Of a DNA stretch of 35,923 nucleotides, positions 22,843-31,448 are shown piece after piece. Source of the DNA: a virus; the IMG/VR virus record IMGVR_UViG_3300035670_000711, positions 1 to 35,923 of that record, one strand, 5' to 3'. The position numbers were made by a program, and so were the translations under genes. The notes beneath the pieces are model-generated. The model saw nothing but the letters and a program-made list of their open reading frames with translations, made no database searches and was not told where the DNA came from. Within the stretch, counting starts at the first letter, position 1, and every line of letters begins with the position of its first letter.

Positions 22843-23981
22843 CAGAACAATCTCGGCTGAGCAGGCAGCACCTGCTTCACAATCGCCCACAATGCCTCTC
22901 CGAGCAGCCTCTGATTGATGCCCTCGATTTGCACCGGTGTCATCACCGGACGCAAATTCACCTCACGGCTCCGCTCCAGCATATTTCGCAATCGCTGCGT
23001 GACCACACTATGATTGTCGCGCACCACCGGCAGCACATAGCACATATCATGCGGATGATATGGCGGAATATTCCCATTATCCACATCATACGCATCGCGC
23101 AGTCGCTCGCCGCCAAATCCAAGCGTCGCGTGCTGCGGGCAGATCATGCACATCCTGTCCCCGTTCGCAGATCTGGCAATATCAATCCCGCCTACGTACG
23201 GATTCAGATACGCGCTGATATACGCCGCCTGATTGCCCGCTCTGGCAATCTCTGTCCGTGCCAGCCGCATCGCATCATAGCTCCCGTTCGTACCATAGGG
23301 GCGATTCGTCTGCACCAGCTCGCGCCCCGGAATCAAAAATTGTTCCACCCGTCGCGCAATCTCCACAGCCCCATATCCGCCCTCGATCATATCCCCTAGC
23401 AGCAGATCAATCTTCCGCCGCGTCTCTTCATCCGTCCGCCAAATTCGATCGCTCAGCCGGTACCCGTTCGGATCAACCCAGGTATGCGCTGGCTCATACT
23501 CCGCCCACCGATTGTGCCGGAAGATCCGCAAATCGCGCACCATTGCCAGCTCTTCTTCCGTCAGCGAAGGGAATCGCGCCGCCAGATCCTCATCCTGCTC
23601 TGCCATCATTTCAGCGGACGGGGTACGCAGCAGCCACGCCAGCACATCATCCGGCAGCGTCCGCCTCAGATACGCCCCATGCGCCGCGACGATCTCAAAT
23701 GTCATCCGCCCGATCTCTTCCATCAACGCTCGCGCATACGGCGAGATCGGCACCCCATTACTGCGCAGCGCCTCCCGTCCCCCGAACACACGCCCCACAA
23801 TCTCCCGCGCCTGCCTGCGGATAGATTGCGCGTACTCAATTGGCACCGTGCCATCGTCGCCGGCAAGCCGCACCACCACCGCCCCAATCTGCCCGGCAGC
23901 AGCTCCCATCAGCCCCTTAAAACGATTCCGGAATCGCACCTGCGCCCCCGGCATGGCACGCCGATACCCAATTTCACTCAC
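22842..23981 (-). CDS. MuF-like minor head protein
   Basis: The 379-residue protein starts at GTG 23981 (overlapping the previous stop) or possibly ATG 23954. The C-terminal part matches phage Mu gpF-like head morphogenesis proteins: LARTEIARAGNQAAYISAY, then DRMCMICPQHATLGFGG and PPYHPHDMCYVLPV, the conserved Cys/His-containing module near residues 240-320. A helical N-terminal region precedes it. MuF proteins are minor capsid components next to the portal and may be injected. No toxin domain is fused here. Confidence 0.88.
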   Translation of the reverse strand: MSEIGYRRAMPGAQVRFRNRFKGLMGAAAGQIGAVVVRLAGDDGTVPIEYAQSIRRQAREIVGRVFGGREALRSNGVPISPYARALMEEIGRMTFEIVAAHGAYLRRTLPDDVLAWLLRTPSAEMMAEQDEDLAARFPSLTEEELAMVRDLRIFRHNRWAEYEPAHTWVDPNGYRLSDRIWRTDEETRRKIDLLLGDMIEGGYGAVEIARRVEQFLIPGRELVQTNRPYGTNGSYDAMRLARTEIARAGNQAAYISAYLNPYVGGIDIARSANGDRMCMICPQHATLGFGGERLRDAYDVDNGNIPPYHPHDMCYVLPVVRDNHSVVTQRLRNMLERSREVNLRPVMTPVQIEGINQRLLGEALWAIVKQVLPAQPRLF

Positions 23982-24234
23982 GCCCCGCAGCCTTTCTTCC
24001 GCGCCTGATCAACTCAGCATCATCCGCTGCCAGCACATCCGCCACCGTCGCGCCCTCGCGCATCCACAGCAGCACACCCTCTGTCAGCGCAGCCAGATTC
24101 AGACCCATCTGCCGTTGATACGCCGCCTCAATCCGCTGGCGAATCTGCACTACTTCTGCATTAGTCGCCATCAGCGCAGCATGCCCTTCGCGATCATATC
24201 GGATCATCAGATCGCAGAAGATGAAAGACATCAT
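23974..24234 (-). CDS. Small protein between portal and MuF
   Basis: About 86 residues if it begins at the ATG pair 24234/24231; the frame is open back to 24348 inside the portal gene. The start is uncertain because no clear ribosome site is seen. The sequence is helical (EVVQIRQRIEAAYQRQMGLNL, AALTEGVLLWMREGATVADV) and ends in a basic RRGRKAAGRE. It overlaps the MuF start by 8 bases, so translation is coupled. The function is not recognised. Confidence 0.6.
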   Translation of the reverse strand: MMSFIFCDLMIRYDREGHAALMATNAEVVQIRQRIEAAYQRQMGLNLAALTEGVLLWMREGATVADVLAADDAELIRRGRKAAGRE

Positions 24235-24274
24235 GTTGCTGAATGAGCGCCGGTTATACAGATTTGGCTGATAA

Positions 24275-25711
24275 TTAGTAATCGCTGGCACGTTCCGCCT
24301 CCGTCCAATATGCCATCTCGCGCTGCTGTGCCTGGTCGAAATTGTCACCCTGCTGCACCGGATTCTCTGCGGCGTTCTGCTTGATCCGCGCCAGCATCGC
24401 CTGCGGATTCGCCACTTCCACCGGCATCAGCCGCACCGCTTCCGCTTCATCCAGCAGCCCCGCACTATACGCCCACTTCAGCGTATCCAGCGTCAGACGA
24501 TTGTCATCGTCCGTCAGCTTCGCCCACTGGATCTTGAATTTGACATCCGCAGCGCCTCGCCGCATCCGCGCAACACGCAAATAAGCAATCGCAAGCTGCA
24601 CCATTTCACGCAGCCAATCCTCGCTCAGCGTCTGGATCATCTCGATGAAGCGCACGAATGGCGGCATCTGCGTCTCAGCACTTGCCTTGCTGCTGGCAAT
24701 CGCAGTCCCCATCAAAAATTCAGGCATCTCCGTATGTTCCATGAACAGATAGTAGAGGATCTCTAAGTAAGCGACCGTATCCCCGGATGAACTGGCAGGC
24801 GACTTAAAATCACCCTTTGCATTCGCCAGGGTAACCACACCCTCCAGATCCACATCCAGATACGATTCTTCTTCCGTCGTGCCATCGCTCAGCGTCTGCC
24901 GATTCGTGCGCCCATACAGATCCCAGAACTTATTCATGCTCTGCACGTCGCCAAATTCGATCGCAAACACCGGGCGCCCCTGCTTATAATTCCCATCCAG
25001 CCCGGCATCCAGAATCTGACCGTAGTCGTGCATCAACGGCAGCAGAGGCTCCGCATACGGATGCCCGAACAGATCATTCGCCCCCCGCTGCACAGCGATA
25101 TGAATCACCGGCACCCGCCCCAGCGGATTCGGATACTCTTCCCGTGCAATCTCGCTGCCATCCCGCGACAAGATCCGCACGCGCCGCTCTGCCGTATACT
25201 CATCCACAATCCGCATCGTGCTGAAGCTCTCCGGATGCTGGTGCACCGCCACCACGCGCCACCCGATCCGCTTGGAATAATCCGCCGCATCAACAATCGG
25301 AAATACCACATCAGGCGGCATCAGCGTCAACGTACCATCCCCATTCAGCACAAGGAAGCAATCGCCCAGCTTGCCAGCTTCCAGCACCGCATGCAGAATC
25401 CGTGTATGCGCCCCGGCAAGAAATTCATTGATCTCTCGCTCCAGATCATCATCTTCATCAATCGAGATCTGCGGCATCCGTCCGATCACCCACGCCGTCA
25501 CCTTAGACACCATCGGCTTGACCAGCAGCCCGGATTTTTCCAGCCCCTCCGCTTGACCACGCCACAGCTTGTCATAAAACGCATAATCGACTCGCGTCCA
25601 ATCGAACGTCGGTCGCAGCGACCAGATTTGATTACTCCACAGCGAAAGCACCCGCCGTGTATTCCCGATCAGCTCCCCCATTACTTGCTTCGTACGCTGC
25701 ACAATGCCCAT
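24275..25711 (-). CDS. Portal protein
   Basis: The 478-residue protein starts at ATG 25711, directly after the terminase stop. Portal features of the SPP1 gp6-like class are visible: an N-terminal helical clip (NQIWSLRPTFDWTRVDYAFYD), a wing domain with VVAVHQHPESFSTMRIVDEY, and a stem/crown region with MHDYGQILDAGLDGNYKQGRP and EMPEFLMGTAIASSKASAET. It forms the dodecameric DNA channel at one vertex, bound by TerL during packaging. Gene order TerL-portal-MuF agrees. Confidence 0.92.
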   Translation of the reverse strand: MGIVQRTKQVMGELIGNTRRVLSLWSNQIWSLRPTFDWTRVDYAFYDKLWRGQAEGLEKSGLLVKPMVSKVTAWVIGRMPQISIDEDDDLEREINEFLAGAHTRILHAVLEAGKLGDCFLVLNGDGTLTLMPPDVVFPIVDAADYSKRIGWRVVAVHQHPESFSTMRIVDEYTAERRVRILSRDGSEIAREEYPNPLGRVPVIHIAVQRGANDLFGHPYAEPLLPLMHDYGQILDAGLDGNYKQGRPVFAIEFGDVQSMNKFWDLYGRTNRQTLSDGTTEEESYLDVDLEGVVTLANAKGDFKSPASSSGDTVAYLEILYYLFMEHTEMPEFLMGTAIASSKASAETQMPPFVRFIEMIQTLSEDWLREMVQLAIAYLRVARMRRGAADVKFKIQWAKLTDDDNRLTLDTLKWAYSAGLLDEAEAVRLMPVEVANPQAMLARIKQNAAENPVQQGDNFDQAQQREMAYWTEAERASDY

Positions 25712-27259
25712 CTATCGCCGCCTTCCGCCCTTGTTGCGCCGCCAATTGATATTGCTCTGCCGGATCTCAACACCGCTCGAAACCATCCCAGGATCATCCA
25801 GAGACATTACCATATAGCGCAGCGCATCAACCCCGTGATCATCCACTTTAACAGGCTCTTCCTTGCGTGTGGCATCATTCCACACATAGCCAGGCATTTC
25901 TTCCGCCGTGCTCGTCGGCTTGCCAGCATCCTTCAGCCTGCCATCCTGCGCAATCCGTGCCCCGCGCACAATGTAGATCCTCGGCTTGCCGTCCGCCTGC
26001 ACCCGGATCCGTGATTGCACCGCCTGAATACCATTGCCAACGCCTTTGCGTGCTGCAATCGTCGCAATCCCGTATTTCTCTAATGTTGCACGATCCTCAG
26101 CATCATGGTCGGCAATCGTCGCCTCAATCGGTTCCAGCTGCCGCGCCATCCGCCACAATTCCAACCAGAATCGCCCATACGGATCCGCATGATCCGCATA
26201 CTGCCGCTTCAATTCCGTAAGATCCTCGCCGGATAACCCCGCCTCCAGCCGCACAATCTCCAGCGCCGCATCACTCACCAGCAGCTCTGTCTGATAAATC
26301 TCACGGTATAGATAAAGTCGGTTATCGTAGTCCTCACCCCACCACTGCACCACAAACGGATTGCGATACCCGAAGTCGATCGAGCGCCACCGCCGCACAA
26401 ATTGCGGCAGCTTGTCCTCGTCGATCAGATGCACGCTCTCATCCCACTCGTCATAAATCGCACCCTCCGCAATCGCCCATTGATTATCCAGATAGCGTTT
26501 GCGCCGCACACCGCTCATCCGGTGCAGCTTCCCGAAGATGTACGCCTCGCCTTTTGCCGTCCACTTTTCGCCATCCCACCACGCCGGATTATCTTTGTGG
26601 TACGTATTCAGCATCTTTGTCATATTGGCATCTGCCCGCTGCTTCAGCCAGTGATCCGGTCTGTCTGGATTTGTGTCCGCCACCAGCAGCGGATGCGGAT
26701 ACGGACCGGCACGCAGACGCATAATCAGCATCTCCCAATCCATCAGCGTGAGCTGTGTCGCCTCCGCCACATAGATCACATCATACTCCGCCGAGAGCAC
26801 CGACCCCGGACGATCCAATCCCCCCACCACGATCTCGCTGCCGTTCGGATACCGGTACGACATGCGATTCGGGCGCTGAATGTTGCTCACAATTGGATTA
26901 TCCGTGCCCATCACATCGCGCTCGAACGTCACCAAGGTACTCTGTGCCAGATCTGCCCTGACCTTACGCACGATGAGCACACGCGCCCCACTGTACGCCC
27001 AGCACACCTCATTCACCCAATGCAAAATCCGCAGCGTCTTGCCCGTACCGGCAGCCCCGCATAACAGCACTTCCTGATGCTCCCGGATTGCCTCATCAAA
27101 CGCCGCACCCATGTTCCCGCGAAACTCGTAATCCCACCGGCACCGCTCCCGCGCCTGCCGGATCGCCGTATGCCGTTTCGCTTGCTCCAGCTTCGCTTTC
27201 AGCAGCCACTCATGGGACTGGAACGCCCGCCTCGCGGAATAATTGGCTGGCAAGGTCAT
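25712..27259 (-). CDS. terL: Terminase large subunit
   Basis: The 515-residue packaging motor and nuclease starts at ATG 27259 with GAGGAG upstream; the frame extends two codons to a TTG. The ATPase half has Walker A GAAGTGKT (about residues 68-75), Walker B VIYVAEA with the catalytic glutamate (about 166), and a coupling motif VADTNP. The RNase H-like nuclease half has SIDFGY (Asp near 295), IADHDAEDR (near 384-388) and HGVDALRY (near 478). All motifs are intact. It overlaps the small subunit by 50 bases. Confidence 0.96.
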   Translation of the reverse strand: MTLPANYSARRAFQSHEWLLKAKLEQAKRHTAIRQARERCRWDYEFRGNMGAAFDEAIREHQEVLLCGAAGTGKTLRILHWVNEVCWAYSGARVLIVRKVRADLAQSTLVTFERDVMGTDNPIVSNIQRPNRMSYRYPNGSEIVVGGLDRPGSVLSAEYDVIYVAEATQLTLMDWEMLIMRLRAGPYPHPLLVADTNPDRPDHWLKQRADANMTKMLNTYHKDNPAWWDGEKWTAKGEAYIFGKLHRMSGVRRKRYLDNQWAIAEGAIYDEWDESVHLIDEDKLPQFVRRWRSIDFGYRNPFVVQWWGEDYDNRLYLYREIYQTELLVSDAALEIVRLEAGLSGEDLTELKRQYADHADPYGRFWLELWRMARQLEPIEATIADHDAEDRATLEKYGIATIAARKGVGNGIQAVQSRIRVQADGKPRIYIVRGARIAQDGRLKDAGKPTSTAEEMPGYVWNDATRKEEPVKVDDHGVDALRYMVMSLDDPGMVSSGVEIRQSNINWRRNKGGRRR

Positions 27260-27791
27260 CGCCAAGCTCCTCAGCTATCGCCACATAATCAATCTCATTC
27301 TTCCGGATCGCTTGCACCGCTTCACCACGCCAATCCAGCACTTCCATCTTGTCCGTAAAAAGCTTGTGGAATCGCCCAAGCTGCACCAGCGCACTCTGGG
27401 CATCATGCAGCTCCACCTCCTGCTCAATGATCGTACCCTGCTCGCTGACCACCTTCTTATATTTCCATTTGCGGATCAGGTGCATTTTCCCGCGTTCCCG
27501 CATCCGCGAAACATCCGGCGTGCCGTACTTATCCAGCACATCATCAAACGTCCCCCGCGCATGCTCACTCAGCAGATAAAGCACCTCCGCGGCACTCATC
27601 GCGCTCTCGCGTAATCGCGTTTCGATCGCATCCCGTATCGCAGGTTTTCTGAGGTTTTCGGTGGCGATTGAGGCAGCCACCACCCGATCTTTGCATTTAT
27701 ACCCCGCAGCAATTGCCGCATCCGTGCCATTCCGCCCACAGATGAAATACTGATTGACAAATTCCGCCTGCTTATTTGTCAGCTTTGGCAT
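27210..27791 (-). CDS. terS: Terminase small subunit
   Basis: The 193-residue protein starts at ATG 27791 behind GAAGGGCGG. Residues 1-65 are the DNA-binding part of the Terminase_2 family: LTNKQAEFVNQYFICGRNGTD then AAIAAGYKCKDRVVAASIATEN, with the familiar 'A...AGY.......A...L..P.I...I' pattern. The rest is an oligomerisation helix and tail. It recognises packaging sites and feeds DNA to the large subunit. It overlaps the triple winged-helix gene by 13 bases. Confidence 0.93.
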   Translation of the reverse strand: MPKLTNKQAEFVNQYFICGRNGTDAAIAAGYKCKDRVVAASIATENLRKPAIRDAIETRLRESAMSAAEVLYLLSEHARGTFDDVLDKYGTPDVSRMRERGKMHLIRKWKYKKVVSEQGTIIEQEVELHDAQSALVQLGRFHKLFTDKMEVLDWRGEAVQAIRKNEIDYVAIAEELGDDLASQLFREAGVPVP

Positions 27792-28516
27792 AGCCGCCCT
27801 TCTTTCAGTGCCACGTCCAGCACCGCCCGCACCTGCACATCCACCAGCCGATAGCCCCCATTCCGCGCATGCGGACGCTCAATCAGCCCGGCGCGTTCCA
27901 GCGCATGCAGGTGATAGCGCACCGTCCGCGCAGGCATATCCAGCCACCCGGCAAGGATCTCGCTGTGCAGCAGCATTGAACGCCCCGCCAGATCTGACAT
28001 CAGATGCAGCAAATGCAGACGCGCCGCAGATAAATCCGCACACATCTGCCGCGCACCAGCCAAAGCAACCGCCTCGCGTGCCCCATGTGTCGCATCATAG
28101 CCGCCCTTCTTGCCGTTCACGCGCCGCGCCATGCCCAGCCGCTCCAGCTTCCCCAGGCGATATTGCATGCGCCGCACACCATACCCCGTCACATCTGCCA
28201 GCGCTGCGCCAGTCTGCCGCCCTCGCTCCAACAGCAAGCGCAATATTTGCATATCCAATCGGTCGAGCTTTCGCGCTGTGATTTGCACAGTCCGCTCTCG
28301 ATCCGCCAGCGATTGCACAAACGGACTCGCACTATATCCGGCATTCCGTCCCGCCGGACGATAAATCCGCCCGGCATCTTCCAGCCGCCGCAGATAATGC
28401 CGGATTGTCCTGTCCGGCACCTTCAACGCATTTTTCAAATCACGCGAACGCACCAGCCCGGCATGCTCGCGAATCAATCCATATACCCGCCTGTCGAATG
28501 GAGATAGCTCGCTCAT
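27779..28516 (-). CDS. Protein of three tandem winged-helix domains
   Basis: The 245-residue protein starts at ATG 28516 behind GAGG (the frame has a GTG two codons earlier). It consists of three related winged helix-turn-helix units at about residues 6-63, 86-142 and 165-224. Each has an RT(I/V)R(H/Y)-type recognition helix (the second is VRRMQYRL), then a 'LE.(A/L)G' turn and a wing ending RNAGY, KKGGY or RNGGY. It is the first gene after the early terminator and overlaps terS, so it could regulate late transcription or bind packaging-site DNA. I know no phage family with this triplication. Confidence 0.85.
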   Translation of the reverse strand: MSELSPFDRRVYGLIREHAGLVRSRDLKNALKVPDRTIRHYLRRLEDAGRIYRPAGRNAGYSASPFVQSLADRERTVQITARKLDRLDMQILRLLLERGRQTGAALADVTGYGVRRMQYRLGKLERLGMARRVNGKKGGYDATHGAREAVALAGARQMCADLSAARLHLLHLMSDLAGRSMLLHSEILAGWLDMPARTVRYHLHALERAGLIERPHARNGGYRLVDVQVRAVLDVALKEGRLCQS

Positions 28517-28602
28517 TCCCACCTCGTATCGTCTGCCATCTCATCAATCCTAGCGTAATCGCGCAACCTCATTGGCAAAATCCCCCACTTTAGTGACATA
28601 AA

Positions 28603-28629
28603 CAAAAAGAGCGCCACCCGGCGCTCTTT
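28603..28629 (-). terminator. Terminator separating early and late operons
   Basis: A perfect 10-bp stem AAAGAGCGCC/GGCGCTCTTT (28606-28615 with 28620-28629) with a 4-base loop is followed leftward by TTTTTG. A late promoter should lie in 28517-28600, but its boxes are not obvious. Confidence 0.9.
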
Positions 28630-28644
28630 GCATAATGTGCGTTA

Positions 28645-28788
28645 TCAGCACTCAGGCACCCATTCATGCCCACATGCCCGGCAAAATGTCGTGATGTTGT
28701 CATCCTCATCAACGCCATTCGTCAGGAATTCGCTGCCGCATTCCGGGCAACGCGGAGCATCTTCCTCTGCATCCACCACATCTACCAT
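28645..28788 (-). CDS. 47-residue zinc-ribbon protein
   Basis: This short gene starts at ATG 28788, overlapping the upstream stop by 7 bases, and ends just before the early terminator. The product has CPECG near residue 14 and CRACG near residue 36, spaced as a classical four-cysteine zinc ribbon, followed by HEWVPEC. Acidic residues fill the N-terminus. Small ribbons of this kind act in nucleic-acid binding or as transcription modulators. It is the last gene of the early operon. Confidence 0.8.
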   Translation of the reverse strand: MVDVVDAEEDAPRCPECGSEFLTNGVDEDDNITTFCRACGHEWVPEC

Positions 28789-29090
28789 TTCTTCACCTCA
28801 CAAATATTCGTGATCCCCAGTGCCGGGACCCGCTTCACCAGCGGAGCAGGAATGCCCTCCTGCCCCGGCGCACGCTTCCAATATCGGTTCACCTTGCCCA
28901 CCAGCCGCACCCGATCGCCGGCTTTCAGCGCCAGCTTCCGGAATCGATTCGTATACGGAATATACACATGATCACGGAATACCACGCCATCTTCACGGCA
29001 CACATCATTCAGCAGCATCTGGGCGCCATTTTCACTGGCGAATATCGCTAGAAATGCGCAGCGCTTCCCGATTTCTCGCTCCCAGTTCAT
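28782..29090 (-). CDS. Small OB-like protein of the replication region
   Basis: The 102-residue product starts at ATG 29090 (ATGA overlap). The sequence is beta-rich with KAGDRVRLVGKVNRYWKR, a typical OB-fold strand-turn-strand, and aromatic/basic residues that could bind single-stranded nucleic acid. It lies beside the DnaQ-like exonuclease. A single-strand-binding or replication accessory role is inferred, not proven. Confidence 0.65.
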   Translation of the reverse strand: MNWEREIGKRCAFLAIFASENGAQMLLNDVCREDGVVFRDHVYIPYTNRFRKLALKAGDRVRLVGKVNRYWKRAPGQEGIPAPLVKRVPALGITNICEVKKW

Positions 29091-29395
29091 GAGTCTGCCA
29101 CCTGAATCGCAATGACTTCGACATAATTATCCCAGGTGGATTTCTCGATGATCATCCATCCTTGCTGCTCGATGAATCCTTTGATAGCCTCTAGCAGCTT
29201 ATCCGTGCATTCGTGTCCATCTGCCAGCACAACCAAGATCCGGCGCTCAATAATGGTTTCCATCACTCTGACAGAAATCCCTAAATTGCTGATCTTTATG
29301 GTTTCCATCACTCTGACAGAAATCCCCAAATTGCTGATCTTTGCCAAGCCCTTGATAATGCCGTAAAGCTCCATCACATAGTCTCTATGTTTCAT
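29087..29395 (-). CDS. Hypothetical protein with an exact 15-residue tandem duplication
   Basis: The 102-residue protein starts at ATG 29395, overlapping the exonuclease stop (ATGA). Residues KISNLGISVRVMETI occur twice in a row, produced by a 45-bp in-frame duplication. The C-terminal part (RRILVVLADGHECTDKLLEAI, then YVEVIAIQVADS) looks like a small alpha/beta fold. The function is unknown. The duplication is very recent, since the copies differ at one base. Confidence 0.78.
   Translation of the reverse strand: MKHRDYVMELYGIIKGLAKISNLGISVRVMETIKISNLGISVRVMETIIERRILVVLADGHECTDKLLEAIKGFIEQQGWMIIEKSTWDNYVEVIAIQVADS
29253..29342. repeat. 45-bp in-frame tandem duplication
   Basis: Units 29253-29297 and 29298-29342 differ only at one position (T/C, at unit base 30), a synonymous change. 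Confidence 0.95.
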
Positions 29396-30255
29396 GGCGT
29401 AATCTCCGCCATCTGCCGCAAACACCGCAGCGCCGCCTGGCAATCCCCCACCGCGCTATGATCCCCGCTCGGAAGCCTCTGCCATCTGTACGATTCATGA
29501 TACCGGTTCCATTCGCCGTACCATTGCGCGTACCACTTCATCAGACACGCACTATCCGGCTTCCACTTCGGCAGCGTCAGCCCGCCCCGCGCACATTCCC
29601 GATGGATCATGTCAAAATCAAAATTGAAATTGTAGATCAGCACCGTCTTATTCTGCGTGATCTCGCGCAGCCTCAGATAAGCAAGTCCGAAACCTGGCGC
29701 ATCTTCTAGCATCTCCAGCGTGATCCCGTGCACTGCCTGCGCCCCCGGCGCGATCAGCCCTCTCGGCTTAATCCGCTGATTCAGCAGCACATTCCCCGCC
29801 AGATCAATCACCCCGATTTCGATGATCTCCCCGTTCAGATCCGTCGTCTCCGTGTCAAGAATTAGCACCTCACCAGCCGGACGCGCCAGCATCCCCCGTG
29901 CCCAATCGCGTGCTGCTTCCTCATCGATGCAGCGATTGCACAGCGCACTCTCTGTCATCGCCTGCGCCGCCTTCCGCGTGATATTGGCGATATAGCCGCC
30001 GCATTTCCCGCAGCGCATTTCGACCTTCTCCGCCATATATCGCGCCTTCTCCATCGCCGCGATCTTCTCCGGCGATGCCTCGTACTTCACAGCCTCCGCC
30101 TTCAAATACAGCGGATAATCCTTTTTCCGCCTGATATCGTGCTTCCATCCATGCACCGGCTGATCCTTCGCCAGCCGGAACCCCATCTGCCGCAATTGTG
30201 TTTTTGTGTGCAATCCCTCCGGGATCGCTGTCCATGATGTGTATGTAATTTTCAT
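29392..30255 (-). CDS. DnaQ-like 3'-5' exonuclease with zinc knuckle
   Basis: The 287-residue enzyme starts at ATG 30255 with GAGGTG upstream. Residues 128-283 form a DEDDh exonuclease: Exo I LILDTETTD (D134, E136), Exo II YNFNFDFD (Asp near 213), Exo III HSAVGD (H266, D271). The N-terminal 120 residues carry a CGKC...CNRC four-cysteine zinc site (82-109) and a charged substrate-binding-like region (TKTQLRQMGFRLAKDQP). It could proofread or trim DNA ends during phage replication. No phage DNA polymerase is present, so it would have to work with the host enzyme. Confidence 0.9.
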   Translation of the reverse strand: MKITYTSWTAIPEGLHTKTQLRQMGFRLAKDQPVHGWKHDIRRKKDYPLYLKAEAVKYEASPEKIAAMEKARYMAEKVEMRCGKCGGYIANITRKAAQAMTESALCNRCIDEEAARDWARGMLARPAGEVLILDTETTDLNGEIIEIGVIDLAGNVLLNQRIKPRGLIAPGAQAVHGITLEMLEDAPGFGLAYLRLREITQNKTVLIYNFNFDFDMIHRECARGGLTLPKWKPDSACLMKWYAQWYGEWNRYHESYRWQRLPSGDHSAVGDCQAALRCLRQMAEITP

Positions 30256-30264
30256 CCCTGCACC

Positions 30265-31440
30265 TCATTCAAATCGAATTTGTATCGGCATTCCTGCCGC
30301 CGTCTCAAAAGATTTCGCAATCACGCGCCGCAACCGCCCATCGCACATCTCTCGCGCATACGAATTCGCAGCCCGCACCACATACACCCCGTCATCAAGC
30401 CCGCCATACGCGCAGCGCTTCACGTAGCTCGTCCAGCTCGTCCAATCAAGCTGATGCTCCAGCTGCGTCATCGCCCGCTGAAAAACATCCTGCCCCACTG
30501 GTTCGCAAGGGCATGGCGTGCCATGCCCCTCATTCCCCTCTCCACGCAATGGGGGGATCACGTCCCCCTCTTGCGTAGGGGCATGGCGTACAATGCCCGT
30601 CTGTGCCATCCCCATCGAGGCTTCTGCCTTCTTCAGCGCACCCCGCAAATACGCCAGATACGTCTTCCGCAGCTTGCCCGCATCACGCGCCGCTTGCGCC
30701 GCCTGCACCGTCTCGCGCACCTTCTCATCTCCCAGAGCGGCATACCGATTCGCTTCCGCAGCACTTAGCCCTTCGCTTTGCAGCACTTCAACAGCATTCA
30801 CAGAAAACGACTTATCAAAACCGTCTGTTATCTGTTCTGTTGAAAGTTCTGTTGCAGATGTTGTTGTTATTTCTGTTAATGGAATCTGCGCTAGCGATAC
30901 TCTCGGCTTTTCTAGCGATACTCCCACCTGCGGAAATGGTATCGGTGCCTTCGCTGGCGATACTCGCCGTACCATTTCACACAACGTCACGCGCACCATC
31001 TCATACGCAATCTGCATCTGATCTGCAATCGCCATCACAAAGCGATCCGCCTCAATCCGGAAGTGAAGCACATTTTCGCCCTGTGCCCGCTCGACCCACA
31101 CTACCAGCCCAGCAGCTTCCAATCGTGCACGCCGCCGCTTGTTGTAAATCGCGCTGCGCGTCAACCCCGTCCTCTGTTGCCATTCGCTCGCACGCCGCCA
31201 CACCGCACGATCACCCCGGATCGAGCGCGGCAGCCAGTATAAAATGTGACGCAGCATCGTCGCTGCAATCACATCGCCCGCGCATAAATTCACGAATAAC
31301 GCATCCACACTACGGATCGCACCCGCATCTCGATACGGCATCATCAGCGCCTGCAACTTCGGCATCCAATCCGCCGGTGCCTCATACACATACTCGCTAA
31401 ATCGCGGAGCACCCCCCGCGAACTCTCGTCTCACAAACAT
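30265..31440 (-). CDS. Replication initiator with C-terminal DnaA-N-like domain
   Basis: The 391-residue protein starts at ATG 31440 directly behind GAGGTGGGGA. Residues 45-130 are a winged-helix replisome-organiser-type domain (TMLRHILYWLPRS, SEWQQRTGLTRSAIYNKRR, LEAAGLVVWVERA). A low-complexity middle follows. Residues 318-391 resemble DnaA domain I: FQRAMTQLEHQLDWTSWTSYV, then VYVVRAANSYAREM and PIQIRFE. DnaA domain I recruits the host helicase, so this suggests an initiator that loads DnaB. Two features are embedded in the gene: an AT-rich block with three 21-bp-phased repeats, and host-like repeats encoding the linker (about 285-316). Lambda O has the same origin-in-gene arrangement. Confidence 0.85.
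   Translation of the reverse strand: MFVRREFAGGAPRFSEYVYEAPADWMPKLQALMMPYRDAGAIRSVDALFVNLCAGDVIAATMLRHILYWLPRSIRGDRAVWRRASEWQQRTGLTRSAIYNKRRRARLEAAGLVVWVERAQGENVLHFRIEADRFVMAIADQMQIAYEMVRVTLCEMVRRVSPAKAPIPFPQVGVSLEKPRVSLAQIPLTEITTTSATELSTEQITDGFDKSFSVNAVEVLQSEGLSAAEANRYAALGDEKVRETVQAAQAARDAGKLRKTYLAYLRGALKKAEASMGMAQTGIVRHAPTQEGDVIPPLRGEGNEGHGTPCPCEPVGQDVFQRAMTQLEHQLDWTSWTSYVKRCAYGGLDDGVYVVRAANSYAREMCDGRLRRVIAKSFETAAGMPIQIRFE
30506..30598. repeat. Cluster of host-like repeats inside the initiator gene
   Basis: Two type-B palindromes (30506-30529 and 30573-30598) flank a type-A element (about 30534-30556). The block is translated in frame as a linker containing HAPTQEGD and PPLRGEGNEG between the central helices and the DnaA-N-like domain. 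Confidence 0.75.
30788..30965. other. Candidate replication origin: iterons plus AT-rich block
   Basis: Three copies of CT(A/G)GCGATACTC start at 30891, 30912 and 30954, i.e. 21 and 42 bases apart and on the same helix face. A partial inverted copy (TATCGGTG) lies between. Next to them, 30801-30880 is only about 34% GC and contains five CTGTT repeats, a likely unwinding element. Because the spacing is also a multiple of three, a protein repeat (VSL/VSP) is an alternative explanation. Confidence 0.55.
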
Positions 31441-31448
31441 TCCCCACC

